Assembly: GCA_964529325.1 (NCBI GenBank)
Contig: CAZGWH010000009.1
Location: 1-48,316 of the forward strand
Reading direction: 5' to 3'
DNA from: GCA-2689995 sp964529325
Lineage (GTDB): Bacteria > Fidelibacterota > Marinisomatia > SCGC-AAA003-L08 > GCA-2689995
Length of the DNA: 48,316 bases
Shown here: positions 1-8,699 of the stretch, piece by piece
Numbering within the stretch: position 1 is the stretch's first letter
How the letters are laid out: every line of letters begins with the position of its first letter
The notes under the pieces: model-generated
Seen by the model: the letters and a program-made list of their open reading frames with translations, nothing else
What the model was told of the DNA's origin: nothing
The model's database searches: none
Position numbers and translations under genes: made by a program

Positions 1-2
1 CT

Positions 3-59
3 GTTTATCTACAACCTACATTGAAAAAAGTATCGTTAAGTGTGAAGAACCACAAGTAA
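3..59 (+). CDS. Possible C-terminal end of an unidentified gene (partial)
   Basis: An open frame enters from the left edge and runs 18 codons to a TAA at 57-59, just where the 54-96 terminator stem begins. A stop codon abutting a terminator is what the 3' end of a real gene looks like. The peptide (ending SVKNHK) is too short to identify. It could equally be a chance open frame, because the other forward frames are also only lightly interrupted here. Confidence 0.3.
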   Translation, partial: VYLQPTLKKVSLSVKNHK

Positions 60-96
60 CAAAAAAGCCTCTAAATAAGAGGCTTTTTTGTTACTT
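54..96. terminator. Strong bidirectional hairpin terminator
   Basis: A perfect 19-bp inverted repeat (54-72 paired with 78-96) encloses a 5-nt loop. The stem contains GCCTCT/AGAGGC with A6 on one side and T6 on the other, so it can terminate transcription in both directions. It lies just after the stop codon of the minus-strand lipoprotein gene at 115 and after the possible plus-strand gene end at 59, so it probably serves both converging units. Confidence 0.85.
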
Positions 97-114
97 AGAA
101 TATTTTAATTAAAA

Positions 115-948
115 TTATCTCAAATTTTCCCAATGAATATTATATGTTTCATATTCATATTTTGAACCTTTGGGTACATTTACTGCCACTGAAAAAGAGC
201 CGACATCACCAGGCTCTAAAGCAGAATCTGTTATTACACCGTTAGAATATTTAATATTTGAACCATCCACAAATGCCGAATCAGATGCAATTAATCCTGT
301 ATTTTCATCCCATAAACTAAATACAATTCGAACAAAATCTGCTTTGTGTTTTCCACTATTTACAAGCGAACCCGAATACACAAATGTTTCTCCTTCATTT
401 CGTTGCTCAGGACCTGAAAAAGTACCTTGCATTTTTACCTCAGGTGCTGGTGCAGAAACTTCATCATATTTTTCAATTGTTGCTTTATCTAGTGTAATTT
501 GACCTAATTGAGTTTCCACTGTCATTTTATCTGCATCTTCATTTAAAATATTTCCATGCACAATAGTACCATTTGAAAGTGTAATTCGATGTTTAAGATG
601 TGGAGCTTGTATCATTTTAAACATTTCATTATTAACCTTAGGAACAGAAACCCGTGAATCATATTCAACAATACGAGCTTTTAATTCATTCATTTCTCGT
701 CGTAAATCATCCAATGATTCTTTCACAGGATAAAAAGAACCAGACATCACTAAATTTGTTTCAACCACCTGCGCATCTGAAGCTTCCTCAAATGGTATTT
801 CACCAATTTCTTCTTCAGTTTCGGCAATGGTTCCAATCTCTTCAACAGCATCTTCATCTGTTAATTCAGGAGAAGGATCATCTTTCTTAAATAATGAACA
901 TCCTGTTAAAAAAAGTAATATCAATAATAATGATAAAAACTGTCTCAT
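115..948 (-). CDS. Envelope lipoprotein with FxLYD-like C-terminal domain
   Basis: A 277-residue lipoprotein. It has a short basic start, a hydrophobic stretch and the lipobox LTGC with the acylated Cys at residue 17. A very acidic linker (about 22-62) follows, then a short predicted helical segment, a small beta domain around 115-165 (NGTIVHG, LGQITL) and a C-terminal domain (about 175-277) of alternating strands such as VYSGSLVNSG and VRIVFSLWDE. That pattern resembles FxLYD domains, which occur on secreted and surface proteins of unknown ligand. Its ATG overlaps the TAA of the upstream HEAT-repeat gene (TAATG), so the two are translationally coupled. The specific function is unknown; the inner or outer membrane location cannot be decided from sequence. 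Confidence 0.8.
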   Translation of the reverse strand: MRQFLSLLLILLFLTGCSLFKKDDPSPELTDEDAVEEIGTIAETEEEIGEIPFEEASDAQVVETNLVMSGSFYPVKESLDDLRREMNELKARIVEYDSRVSVPKVNNEMFKMIQAPHLKHRITLSNGTIVHGNILNEDADKMTVETQLGQITLDKATIEKYDEVSAPAPEVKMQGTFSGPEQRNEGETFVYSGSLVNSGKHKADFVRIVFSLWDENTGLIASDSAFVDGSNIKYSNGVITDSALEPGDVGSFSVAVNVPKGSKYEYETYNIHWENLR

Positions 949-2075
949 TAATTAACCTCCAATTGGATTTGACCTATTGAATGTGCTTTATATGCAGCCA
1001 TTCTCAATTCATTTTTATAATCATCAAATTTTTTCATTTTAACCAACATATCTAAAATTTCTGGATAAAACATATAATTTTTTGGATTTTCTAATATTGT
1101 AATAATTTCACTCAATACGGATTCATCATTAAAATCTCCAACAGCCCTTAATGCTTTAAGCCTCATAGATTGTGGATATTCCTCTGATTTTACAATTTCT
1201 TTTAATGGTTGTAATAAAGTAGGATCTTTAAATTCTGAAACTGCACTTAAAAGATGATTTAATAATTTAGAATATTCATCCTTCCCATTATTATAAGCTG
1301 TTAATATTTGAGATATCATTCGGCTTTCCTCAATATCTCCCATTGCATGTAAAGCAAATTCTTTAGCCTTTAAATTCGTTTTAGGATCTCCAAGCATATC
1401 CAAAAAGTAATCTGTCACTTCAGGACCTTCTTTTTTGGATAAAATATCAATCGCAATACTTCTTACACCCACATCAATATCATTATTTTTAGAAATATTA
1501 ATTAACCACGGAATTACTTTTGTGTCTTCCATAGCACCTAAGGAGTAAGTTAAAATAGAATCCATTCTAACCTGCTGTCTTTTACTTATTTCATATAATT
1601 CAAGTAAAGTAGTAATAGCATCTTGTGTTCCGACACTACTTATTGCATTCATATATGCTTTTCGAGTTTCAATGATTTTATCTTCAGTTGCCATTAACCC
1701 TTTAGTTAAATATGGGTTAGAATGTTCATCACCAAATTCTTTCAACATATTTATCGCTTGAATCATTAAATCTAAATCAATCAAACCACTTCCGCCTACT
1801 GTTTGCTGAACGGCTTCAATCGCCATTGGATGACGACTATCTTTTAGTGCAGTTAATGCTGCCATTCTCACATTAGAAGCTTGTGCTTGATCTTGAAAGA
1901 TTTTCACAAGTTCAGCAACGGCATCTTCTTTCCCATCAATATATGCTAATCTATGCTTTTCTACTTCTTCTAATGAAAAAACAGTACTATTTGCTGCACA
2001 TCCCCAAAAAAGGAAAAAAGAAAGCAACAATAATATACTTTTTTTGTACATATTAAAATTCCAGTTTATTTTCAT
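948..2075 (-). CDS. HEAT-repeat lipoprotein
   Basis: A 375-residue lipoprotein built almost entirely of helical HEAT-like repeats of about 30-40 residues (for example VRMAALTALKD, VRSIAIDILSK and MRLKALRAVGD), a fold used as a protein-binding scaffold. A signal sequence ends in the lipobox FWGC, with Cys 26. Two starts are possible: ATG at 2075, preceded by AGGA at good spacing, and ATG at 2051, which gives a more usual lipoprotein leader (MYKKSILLLL). The gene lies 20 nt after the LpxH gene and overlaps the next lipoprotein gene by one base, so lpxH and both lipoprotein genes form an operon. The partner bound by the repeats is unknown. Confidence 0.85.
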   Translation of the reverse strand: MKINWNFNMYKKSILLLLSFFLFWGCAANSTVFSLEEVEKHRLAYIDGKEDAVAELVKIFQDQAQASNVRMAALTALKDSRHPMAIEAVQQTVGGSGLIDLDLMIQAINMLKEFGDEHSNPYLTKGLMATEDKIIETRKAYMNAISSVGTQDAITTLLELYEISKRQQVRMDSILTYSLGAMEDTKVIPWLINISKNNDIDVGVRSIAIDILSKKEGPEVTDYFLDMLGDPKTNLKAKEFALHAMGDIEESRMISQILTAYNNGKDEYSKLLNHLLSAVSEFKDPTLLQPLKEIVKSEEYPQSMRLKALRAVGDFNDESVLSEIITILENPKNYMFYPEILDMLVKMKKFDDYKNELRMAAYKAHSIGQIQLEVN

Positions 2076-2095
2076 TTTGTAAATCCTAGTTTTAA

Positions 2096-2848
2096 TTAAA
2101 CATTTAAATTAGGATGATTATTCCAATTTAACTGTTTCCACCCACTTTCATCACGAATGGTAACCGTAAAATATTTAATCCAATCGCCCATCCAAATTAA
2201 ATTTTTATTCTCATCCGTATTTATACCTATTTTATGGTAATGTCCCACCAAAATGGTATGATAACCCTTATCAAATTGAGCATGAGCATATTCCTCAATA
2301 TCCTTCGTAACCTCCTCATACTCTGTATATCCTTCGGTAAAATGCCGACTTGTCTTGGATACCTTGCTTGCTATTTTACATCCGATTTTAGGTCGAAGTA
2401 AACCAAAAAAATAAATGGATATAGGATGCCTAATAATTCTTTTCATTAGACGATAACCATAATCATTTTTTAACAAGCCATCACCATGAATCACCTGGAT
2501 TTTTTCGTTTCCGATGTTGAATTCAAGATTTTCATGATATATAATAGCCCCAAATTTAGAGCGAAAATACCCAAAATCCCAAAAATCATGATTACCTAAT
2601 ACATAATGGATTTCTATTCCATTTTTATTTAAGTCTTCTAATGCTTCAAAAATACTTTCATATCCTGGCATTTGAGCATTTCCATAGTCAAACCAAAAAT
2701 CTAAAAAATCGCCACCAATTACCAATGAACCACCCGTTATTTTAATTTTTTCAAATAAACTAAATAATAGTTCTCGCCGTTTACACTCATTATTTAAGCC
2801 TGTAAACTGAAAATGATTATCGGAAATAAAATAAATGGGTGTGTTCAT
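2096..2848 (-). CDS. lpxH: UDP-2,3-diacylglucosamine hydrolase, LpxH family
   Basis: A 250-residue calcineurin-like metallophosphoesterase. All metal-binding blocks of the LpxH family are visible: SDNH (D10, H12), GGDFLDFW (D47), GNHD (about 85-88), IHGDG (about 118-122) and the C-terminal GHYH. LpxH cleaves UDP-2,3-diacylglucosamine to lipid X and UMP in lipid A synthesis, at the cytoplasmic face of the inner membrane. The insert between the fourth and fifth blocks (KRIIRHPISIYFFGLL) is hydrophobic and basic, as expected for the membrane-touching lid of LpxH. It is the first gene of a minus-strand operon with two lipoprotein genes. Its start faces the 2988 gene across a 139-nt divergent spacer. 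Its presence implies an outer membrane with lipid A. Confidence 0.88.
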   Translation of the reverse strand: MNTPIYFISDNHFQFTGLNNECKRRELLFSLFEKIKITGGSLVIGGDFLDFWFDYGNAQMPGYESIFEALEDLNKNGIEIHYVLGNHDFWDFGYFRSKFGAIIYHENLEFNIGNEKIQVIHGDGLLKNDYGYRLMKRIIRHPISIYFFGLLRPKIGCKIASKVSKTSRHFTEGYTEYEEVTKDIEEYAHAQFDKGYHTILVGHYHKIGINTDENKNLIWMGDWIKYFTVTIRDESGWKQLNWNNHPNLNV

Positions 2849-2987
2849 TTAGTAAAAATTACGGGGTTTAGTGAATAGAATCATAGAAAATACACAACTA
2901 TACAAATTTATCTCAAACTGAAAATAAAATGTTTCTTAGTTTTATAGGATTTGTGACGAACAAAAAGAGTTAATAACCATTAAAATT

Positions 2988-5900
2988 ATGATGAAAATTA
3001 ATATTACTAAAATTATAGCCTTTATCTATCTTTCAATTTCCTTTGGGCAATTTGGACAAAATATTGTTCAATATGACGAGTTTGATTGGTATTTTATTCA
3101 ATCAAACCATTTTGATATCTATTATTATGATCAAGGGTTTTCTCATGCTGAATATGTCGCACATGAAGCTGAACAAGCATATAAACATATTTCTAAATAT
3201 TTAGATTGGGATTTAACAAATAGATATTCAATTATTATTTATAATTCTCACAATGATTTCCAACAGACCAATGTAGTTGAATCCTATATGTATGAAGGCA
3301 TCGGAGGCGTTACTGAATTATATAAAACGCGAGTTGTAATCCCATTTGATGGTTCTCATTCTGAGTTTAAACATGTAATTCATCATGAACTTGTTCACAT
3401 GTTTATAAATGATTATTTGTATGGAGGAAGCTTACAAAATTTAATTACAAAACAAATTAGCTATATAATTCCACTTTGGATGAACGAAGGGCTCGCTGAA
3501 TACTTATCAAGCGATTGGAATACAGCATCTGATATGTGGATTAGAGATTTAACTTTAAATTTTGGTGAACTACCATCTTTTAACCAACTTGGTGGATATT
3601 TAGCATATCGCGGGGGGCAATCTGTTTGGAGATTTATAACTGGCAAATGGGGAGATGAAGCAATTGCTGAAATTTTTTATCAAATTAAAAATAATAAAAG
3701 TGTGAATAAAGGTGTGGAATCTGCACTTGGAATGAAATTAAATGAAATAAATGAACAATGGCATGACTATTTAAAAGAAAATTATTTCCCTGAAATTTCA
3801 AATAAACAAAAATTAACAGATATTGCTCGACAATTAACAGACCACAAAAAATTAGGGAATGGATATAATATTGCACCTGTAATTTCACCTGATGGAAGTA
3901 AAATAGCAATTTATTCAAATAAATCTGGCAATATGGCTCTATATCTTATTTCATCTGAAACGGGGAAATTTTTAAATAAAATAATTCAAGGGGAGCGAAA
4001 TTCTGAATATGAAGAATTGCATATATTAAAACCAGGTATTTCATGGTCTCCAGATGGTTCAGAACTTGTATTTTCAGCAAAATCAGGAAAATCTGACGCT
4101 TTATTTATTTATAATTTGGAAACAGAAAAAACACGAAAAATTAGATTAGAATTGGAAGGTATTTTTAGACCAACATGGAGTCCGCTTGCAGATGAAATTG
4201 CATTTATTGGAAATGATGGTAAAACAAGTGACATCTATATTTATGATTTATTCACAGAAGAATTGTTAAACTTAACAGATGATTGGTTCACCGAAGACCA
4301 TGTATCTTGGAGTCCCGATGGTTTAGATTTATTATTTATTTCTGATAGAGAAAATTATCTTGCAGAAAAACAACCCTTATCAAAATTTACTCACTCTCTA
4401 GAGCAAACCGATATTTATTCAATTTCTCGTGGAAATGGTCAAATTTCTCAAATTACAAATACAGTGTGGAATGAATCTTATCCTGTTATGACACATGATA
4501 GAAATTTAGCATTTGTTTCTGACAAAACTGGAATTAATAATATATATATTTTAAATAATGAATTACCAACTCCGAAACCAATCACAAATGTTCTCACTGG
4601 GATTTCACAATTAAACTGGAATTCTGATTATTCTCAACTGGTATTTTCAGGGTTTCAAGAAAGTGGTTATGATATTTATTTATTTGTTAATCCATTGGAT
4701 CAATTAGAAAACAACCACAATCCTTCAATATTAAATTGGGTAAATGAAAAGAAAGAAACTGAATTTAAAGTAAATCAAAATAGAGATAGAAATAGTGGCA
4801 ATAGTGGCGAATATAAAAACTATGTGTTTGCTCGTGGTAGAAAGCCAATTATTGAAGAAAACCAAGAAGCCATTGAACTTCCAGATTCGTCACGATTAGA
4901 TAATAAAGGCAATTTTATTTCTAAAAAATATTTAACACGGTTTTCACTTGATTTAGCTCAAGGATATGCATCTTATAATACACTTTATTCTCCAAAGGCT
5001 ATGGCGTCATTTTTATGGAGCGATGTTTTGGGTGATCATAAAATTTATCTTGGTACACAAATGCAAATTACATCCTTACGAAATTCAGATTATTATTTGT
5101 ATTATAGATTTCTTCCATTTAAAGTTGATTATAATTTTCTTTTTTATCATACCGCAATTAATTTTTTAGATAATAATTTCAGTAATACATTTATAGACTT
5201 AAATGGTAATGAAATTAGAGAAGCAGAAGAACCTCTATATTACCAATCATATTTAAGGCAATTATTATTAAATGGTACAGCATCATTTCCAACATCTCGA
5301 TTTAAACGATTTGATTTAGCACTTAAATTTGGCCATGTTGAAAAAGTATCTCTTTGGGAAGTAGGACAATCAGATTATGGAATTACGGTTGAAGAAAAAT
5401 CAGATGGTGTTTTTGGTGCATCACTTTCTACTTTTATTCCTTCCGTAAGCATGGTTTGGGATAATACACTTTGGGATTATATTTTCCCTTTTAAAGGTTC
5501 ACGATTTAATGCAACATTTAAAACAAGTCCAAAAATTGGAGATAATGGACTCACCTTTCATTCACTTATTCTAGATTATCGAAAATATCATCCTATAAAA
5601 AATGGTATCAGCTTAGGCGGTAGAATATATTCAGGTTATAGTTTTGGAGATAATGCTCAACTTTTTAAAATGGGTGGTTTACCCTGGGTATGGTCTTCAT
5701 TAGGTTCTGAATATTATGCTACTCATGAGGAAAATAATTTAGATTATGAACTTGAATCCGTTTATTTTTCAGAATATGTAATGCCTGTTCGTGGGGCACA
5801 AATAAATCAAAAATATGGGTATGGTACCTTTTTATTAAATATGGAAATTCGATTACCTCTATTAATTTATTATTTTCCTGCAATTAAATATTTAGGTCAA

Positions 5901-6137
5901 ATAAGTGCGGTTGCCTTTTCAGATTTTGGATTTACATGGGATAAAAAAATACCCACTTGGTCAGAAGAAAATTGGGATAATAATAATCCCGAAGGATTTA
6001 TTTGGACTTATGGTATTGGCCCTCGTTTTATATTCCTAGGGCTACCATGGCAATTAGATTATGCATGGCATGCCAATCCTTATAAAAAAGAAAAAACAAC
6101 ACGATCTTGGTTTTTAACCATTGGGCTTGACTTTTAA
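2988..6137 (+). CDS. Giant exported gluzincin-type peptidase / PD40 propeller / outer-membrane beta-barrel protein
   Basis: A 1049-residue protein with a signal peptide that likely cleaves before QFGQ (about residue 21). Residues about 60-260 form a peptidase-MA-like domain with the zinc motif HELVH near residue 134 and the downstream glutamate motif NEGLAEY near 166, as in gluzincins. Residues about 290-560 carry repeated WSPDG-type PD40/TolB-like strands (ISPDGSKIAIYS, WSPDGSELVFS, WSPDGLDLLFIS), a beta-propeller. The last 400 residues are rich in alternating aromatic strands and end in LTIGLDF with a terminal Phe, typical of an outer-membrane barrel of the surface-antigen type. The protein is thus probably an outer-membrane barrel carrying a periplasmic protease and propeller. 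The substrate is unknown. ATG 2988 is followed by a second ATG at 2991, so either may start. tgt follows after 16 nt. Confidence 0.82.
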   Translation: MMKINITKIIAFIYLSISFGQFGQNIVQYDEFDWYFIQSNHFDIYYYDQGFSHAEYVAHEAEQAYKHISKYLDWDLTNRYSIIIYNSHNDFQQTNVVESYMYEGIGGVTELYKTRVVIPFDGSHSEFKHVIHHELVHMFINDYLYGGSLQNLITKQISYIIPLWMNEGLAEYLSSDWNTASDMWIRDLTLNFGELPSFNQLGGYLAYRGGQSVWRFITGKWGDEAIAEIFYQIKNNKSVNKGVESALGMKLNEINEQWHDYLKENYFPEISNKQKLTDIARQLTDHKKLGNGYNIAPVISPDGSKIAIYSNKSGNMALYLISSETGKFLNKIIQGERNSEYEELHILKPGISWSPDGSELVFSAKSGKSDALFIYNLETEKTRKIRLELEGIFRPTWSPLADEIAFIGNDGKTSDIYIYDLFTEELLNLTDDWFTEDHVSWSPDGLDLLFISDRENYLAEKQPLSKFTHSLEQTDIYSISRGNGQISQITNTVWNESYPVMTHDRNLAFVSDKTGINNIYILNNELPTPKPITNVLTGISQLNWNSDYSQLVFSGFQESGYDIYLFVNPLDQLENNHNPSILNWVNEKKETEFKVNQNRDRNSGNSGEYKNYVFARGRKPIIEENQEAIELPDSSRLDNKGNFISKKYLTRFSLDLAQGYASYNTLYSPKAMASFLWSDVLGDHKIYLGTQMQITSLRNSDYYLYYRFLPFKVDYNFLFYHTAINFLDNNFSNTFIDLNGNEIREAEEPLYYQSYLRQLLLNGTASFPTSRFKRFDLALKFGHVEKVSLWEVGQSDYGITVEEKSDGVFGASLSTFIPSVSMVWDNTLWDYIFPFKGSRFNATFKTSPKIGDNGLTFHSLILDYRKYHPIKNGISLGGRIYSGYSFGDNAQLFKMGGLPWVWSSLGSEYYATHEENNLDYELESVYFSEYVMPVRGAQINQKYGYGTFLLNMEIRLPLLIYYFPAIKYLGQISAVAFSDFGFTWDKKIPTWSEENWDNNNPEGFIWTYGIGPRFIFLGLPWQLDYAWHANPYKKEKTTRSWFLTIGLDF

Positions 6138-6153
6138 CAAATAGAGATATATT

Positions 6154-7287
6154 TTGAAAATTTTTAATTTAGAAAAATCCTGCTCTGAAACGAGTGCAAG
6201 AACAGGCGTTTTATCTACAGACCATGGAGATATTCAAACTCCATTTTTTATGCCAGTAGGTACTTATGGAGCCGTAAAAACACAATCTTCAGATGAAATC
6301 AAAGACCTCCCAAGTCGTATTCTGTTGAGTAATACTTATCATTTATTCTTACGGCCAGGGACTGAAATTTTAGAACAAGCGGGCGGTTTGCATAAATTCA
6401 TGAATTGGAATGGTGCAATATTAACCGATTCTGGCGGGTTTCAAATTTTTAGTTTAAAAGGGTTTAGAGAAATTACAGAAGATGGAGTTACCTTTCAATC
6501 TCACTTAAATGGAGAAAAACACCATTTAACACCTGAAAGAGTTGTGGATATTCAACGCTCCATTGGTTCTGATTTTATGATGATGTTAGATGTATGTCCT
6601 CCTGGTGATGCAGACCATAAAACTTGGATTGATGCATTAGAAACTACAACTCGATGGGCGAAGAGAGGAATGGAGCATTTTCAAAATACTGAACCAATTT
6701 ATGGTCATCAACAAATTTTATTACCCATTGTTCAAGGTGGAACTAATCCTGAATTACGAAAAAGGTCAGCGGGTGAATTAATTGAACTAGACGCAGATGC
6801 ATACGCAATTGGTGGATTAGCTGTTGGCGAATCAAAGCCAGAATTATTAGATATTTCTGAACTCACAGCATCTCTTTTACCCAAAGAGAAGTCTCGTTAT
6901 TTAATGGGCGTAGGTACTCCAGCTGATTTAGTACGATGTGTTGCTAGAGGAATTGATATGTTTGACTGTGTTATGCCAACCAGAAATGCTCGGAATGGGC
7001 AATTATTTACCTTAAATGGAAAAGTAAATATAAAGAATGCAAAATATAAAGCCGACTTTTCTCCAATTGATGATACCGGTTTTGCACCCATGTCTGAACA
7101 ATATTCAAAATCATATTTACATCATTTATTTAGAACAAATGAAATTTTAGGTTTACGAATTACCACTCAACAAAATTTAAGGTTCTATATATATTTAATG
7201 GCGGAAATGAGAAAAGCAATATTAAATGATTCATTTAAACCTTGGGCAAATAATTTCTTATTTAATTATGATGGTGGGACAATTTAA
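6154..7287 (+). CDS. tgt: tRNA-guanine transglycosylase (queuosine pathway) lacking the zinc site
   Basis: A 377-residue TIM-barrel enzyme that exchanges guanine 34 of GUN-anticodon tRNAs for the preQ1 base. The family blocks are intact: DSGGFQIFSL with the first catalytic Asp, QGGTNPELR, GGLAVGE, and FDCVMPTRNARNG with the nucleophilic Asp. The usual zinc-binding CxCxxC plus His near the C-terminus is absent. The matching stretch reads DDTGFAPMSEQYSKSYL, and the later His position is Gln (TTQQNLRFY), while the surrounding residues align closely with E. coli Tgt from memory. The start is TTG at 6154, in frame with the conserved N-terminus and preceded by AGAGAT. The gene sits 16 nt after the large peptidase gene. 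Whether the enzyme is active or stabilised another way is unknown. Confidence 0.93.
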   Translation: MKIFNLEKSCSETSARTGVLSTDHGDIQTPFFMPVGTYGAVKTQSSDEIKDLPSRILLSNTYHLFLRPGTEILEQAGGLHKFMNWNGAILTDSGGFQIFSLKGFREITEDGVTFQSHLNGEKHHLTPERVVDIQRSIGSDFMMMLDVCPPGDADHKTWIDALETTTRWAKRGMEHFQNTEPIYGHQQILLPIVQGGTNPELRKRSAGELIELDADAYAIGGLAVGESKPELLDISELTASLLPKEKSRYLMGVGTPADLVRCVARGIDMFDCVMPTRNARNGQLFTLNGKVNIKNAKYKADFSPIDDTGFAPMSEQYSKSYLHHLFRTNEILGLRITTQQNLRFYIYLMAEMRKAILNDSFKPWANNFLFNYDGGTI

Positions 7288-7312
7288 TTAAATTGAACTC
7301 TTATTTTTAGTT

Positions 7313-7957
7313 ATGGAAAACGAAAATAATAAATACTTAATTACAAATGATGATGGTATAACACGATGTTGGTGGGGAAATGAACCATCTGATTATAAAG
7401 ATTATCATGATAATGAATGGGGACGACCAACAAAAAAAGACTTTCAACTATTTGAAAAAATTTGCTTAGAAGGTTTTCAATCTGGGCTTTCTTGGTTAAC
7501 TATTCTCCGTAAAAGAAATAATTTCAGAGAAGCGTTTTTAAATTTTGACTTTAACCAAATTTCAAAATATAATAATTCAAATATCTCTCAACTCCTTCAA
7601 AATGCAGGTATTGTCAGGCACCGAGGCAAAATTGAAGCCACAATAAACAATGCACATCGCGCAATTGAAATTGTAGATGAATTTGAAAGTTTGGCAAATT
7701 ATATTTGGAAGTGGAAACCGAAAACAAATGAACTGCATATTGGAAAAGGAGAATACAATCACCCAATTCCAAGCATTACACATACTTCTAAATTATTAAG
7801 TAACGATTTGAAAAAAAGAGGATGGAAATTCTTTGGTCCAACGACTGCCTACGCATTTATGCAAGCAATGGGCTTAGTAAATGATCATATAGTTGGTTGT
7901 TTTTGTCATAAAGAAATCAATGAACTGCATAACTATTTTGAAACACCAAGTTCATAA
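7313..7957 (+). CDS. tag: DNA-3-methyladenine glycosylase I
   Basis: A 214-residue base-excision repair enzyme that removes 3-methyladenine from alkylated DNA. Family signatures are clear: RCWWGNEPSDYKDYHDNEWG at the start, ICLEGFQSGLSW, and MQAMGLVNDHIVGCFC near the end. The zinc ligands known from E. coli Tag are kept at matching spacing: Cys 19 and His 32 near the N-terminus, and the HIVGC pair near the C-terminus. It is about 25 residues longer than E. coli Tag because of an N-terminal extension of about 15 residues and a short tail. It lies 25 nt after tgt in the same direction and may share its transcript. The ribosome binding site is weak. Confidence 0.92.
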   Translation: MENENNKYLITNDDGITRCWWGNEPSDYKDYHDNEWGRPTKKDFQLFEKICLEGFQSGLSWLTILRKRNNFREAFLNFDFNQISKYNNSNISQLLQNAGIVRHRGKIEATINNAHRAIEIVDEFESLANYIWKWKPKTNELHIGKGEYNHPIPSITHTSKLLSNDLKKRGWKFFGPTTAYAFMQAMGLVNDHIVGCFCHKEINELHNYFETPSS

Positions 7958-7976
7958 ATTAAAAATAAAATTTCGA

Positions 7977-8524
7977 ATGGATTTCACCTCCATTCAAATT
8001 GATTGTGAGCGAATAGTTTTACAGTCTATTTCGAAAAAGTACTACACTGAAATATTTAATGAATTTACGCCTGATATTACAAAATATATGTTTCCAAAAC
8101 CTGCGGAAAAAATAGAAGAAACACAAATTTTTATTTCTCAATCCATTAATAATATGAAAAATAAAAATGAATTGATTTTTGTAATTTTGAATAAAAAAAT
8201 AATGAATTTTTAGGATGTTGTGGACTACATTCTAGAAAAAACCAGGATACCCCTGAATTAGGGATTTGGATTAAAAAAGATGCTCATGGAAATAAATTTG
8301 GGCTAGAAGCGATTATTCATCTAACATCTTGGTCAATAAAAAATATTGAATTTTCTTATTTTATTTACCCCGTAGATGAAGAAAATATTGCGAGCCGAAA
8401 GATAGCAGAAACATTAAATGGTGAAGTTTTTAGAAAGAAAAAAATTAAAACAATGCATAATACTATTTTAAATGTGGTGATTTATAAAATAAATAAAGAA
8501 TTACTCCACCTCAACTATTCGTAA
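7977..8524 (+). pseudogene. GNAT (RimJ/RimL-like) acetyltransferase, broken by a one-base frameshift
   Basis: The first frame starts at ATG 7977 (DFTSIQIDCERIVLQSI) and stops at 8211-8213. A second frame continues at once with EFLGCCGLHSRK, the acetyl-CoA-binding segment ELGIWIKKDAHGNKFGLEAI, and a normal C-terminus to the TAA at 8522-8524. Together they make a GNAT protein of about 182 residues of the type that acetylates protein N-termini or small amines. The break is at a run of seven A's (8193-8199). One extra A restores LNKKNNEFLGCCG with no other change. This could be a true recent mutation, a sequencing or assembly error, or a slippage site; I cannot tell which. The gene begins 19 nt after tag. 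Confidence 0.8.
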
Positions 8525-8699
8525 AATCAATAATTATACAGTAGCCTTCTCCCTGTGGGTGAAAATGATTATGAAAAAAGAGATTATCCATTCCCTCTAC
8601 AGCAGGAAAGGATTAAGGTGAGGAAACTTTTTTTACCCAAAAAAGCCCTGTATTTCTACAGGGCTTAAGGTGTGAGGTAGGGACTTTGTTAAGAGGGAT
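8525..8699. other. Intergenic stretch with a GC-richer, REP-like remnant and a terminator
   Basis: No coding frame is supported here. The part from about 8541 to 8623 is richer in G and C than its surroundings. It contains CCTTCTCCCTGTGGG at the start and GGATTAAGGTGAGG near the end, which look like the two imperfect halves of the dispersed extragenic 'CTCTCCC...GGGTGAGG' palindromes seen in many bacterial genomes. The similarity is by eye only. A terminator for the minus-strand gene follows at 8637-8667. Confidence 0.3.
8637..8667 (-). terminator. Rho-independent terminator of the 8700-9272 gene
   Basis: A 10-bp stem (AAGCCCTGTA at 8643-8652 with its complement at 8657-8666) and a 4-nt loop. 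On the minus strand the stem is followed by a run of T (complement of the A run at 8639-8644), the usual layout of an intrinsic terminator. It lies 33 nt past the stop codon of the minus-strand gene. Confidence 0.85.

Noticed and set aside
170..502. Open frame on the plus strand within the first lipoprotein gene
   Set aside because: It is a shadow of the minus-strand gene, which has a lipobox, a coupled start and a domain pattern. The plus frame has none of these.
7893..7976. Upstream start of the acetyltransferase inside tag
   Set aside because: It would add 28 residues that overlap the end of tag and look unlike a GNAT N-terminus. ATG 7977 gives a normal start after a 19-nt gap.
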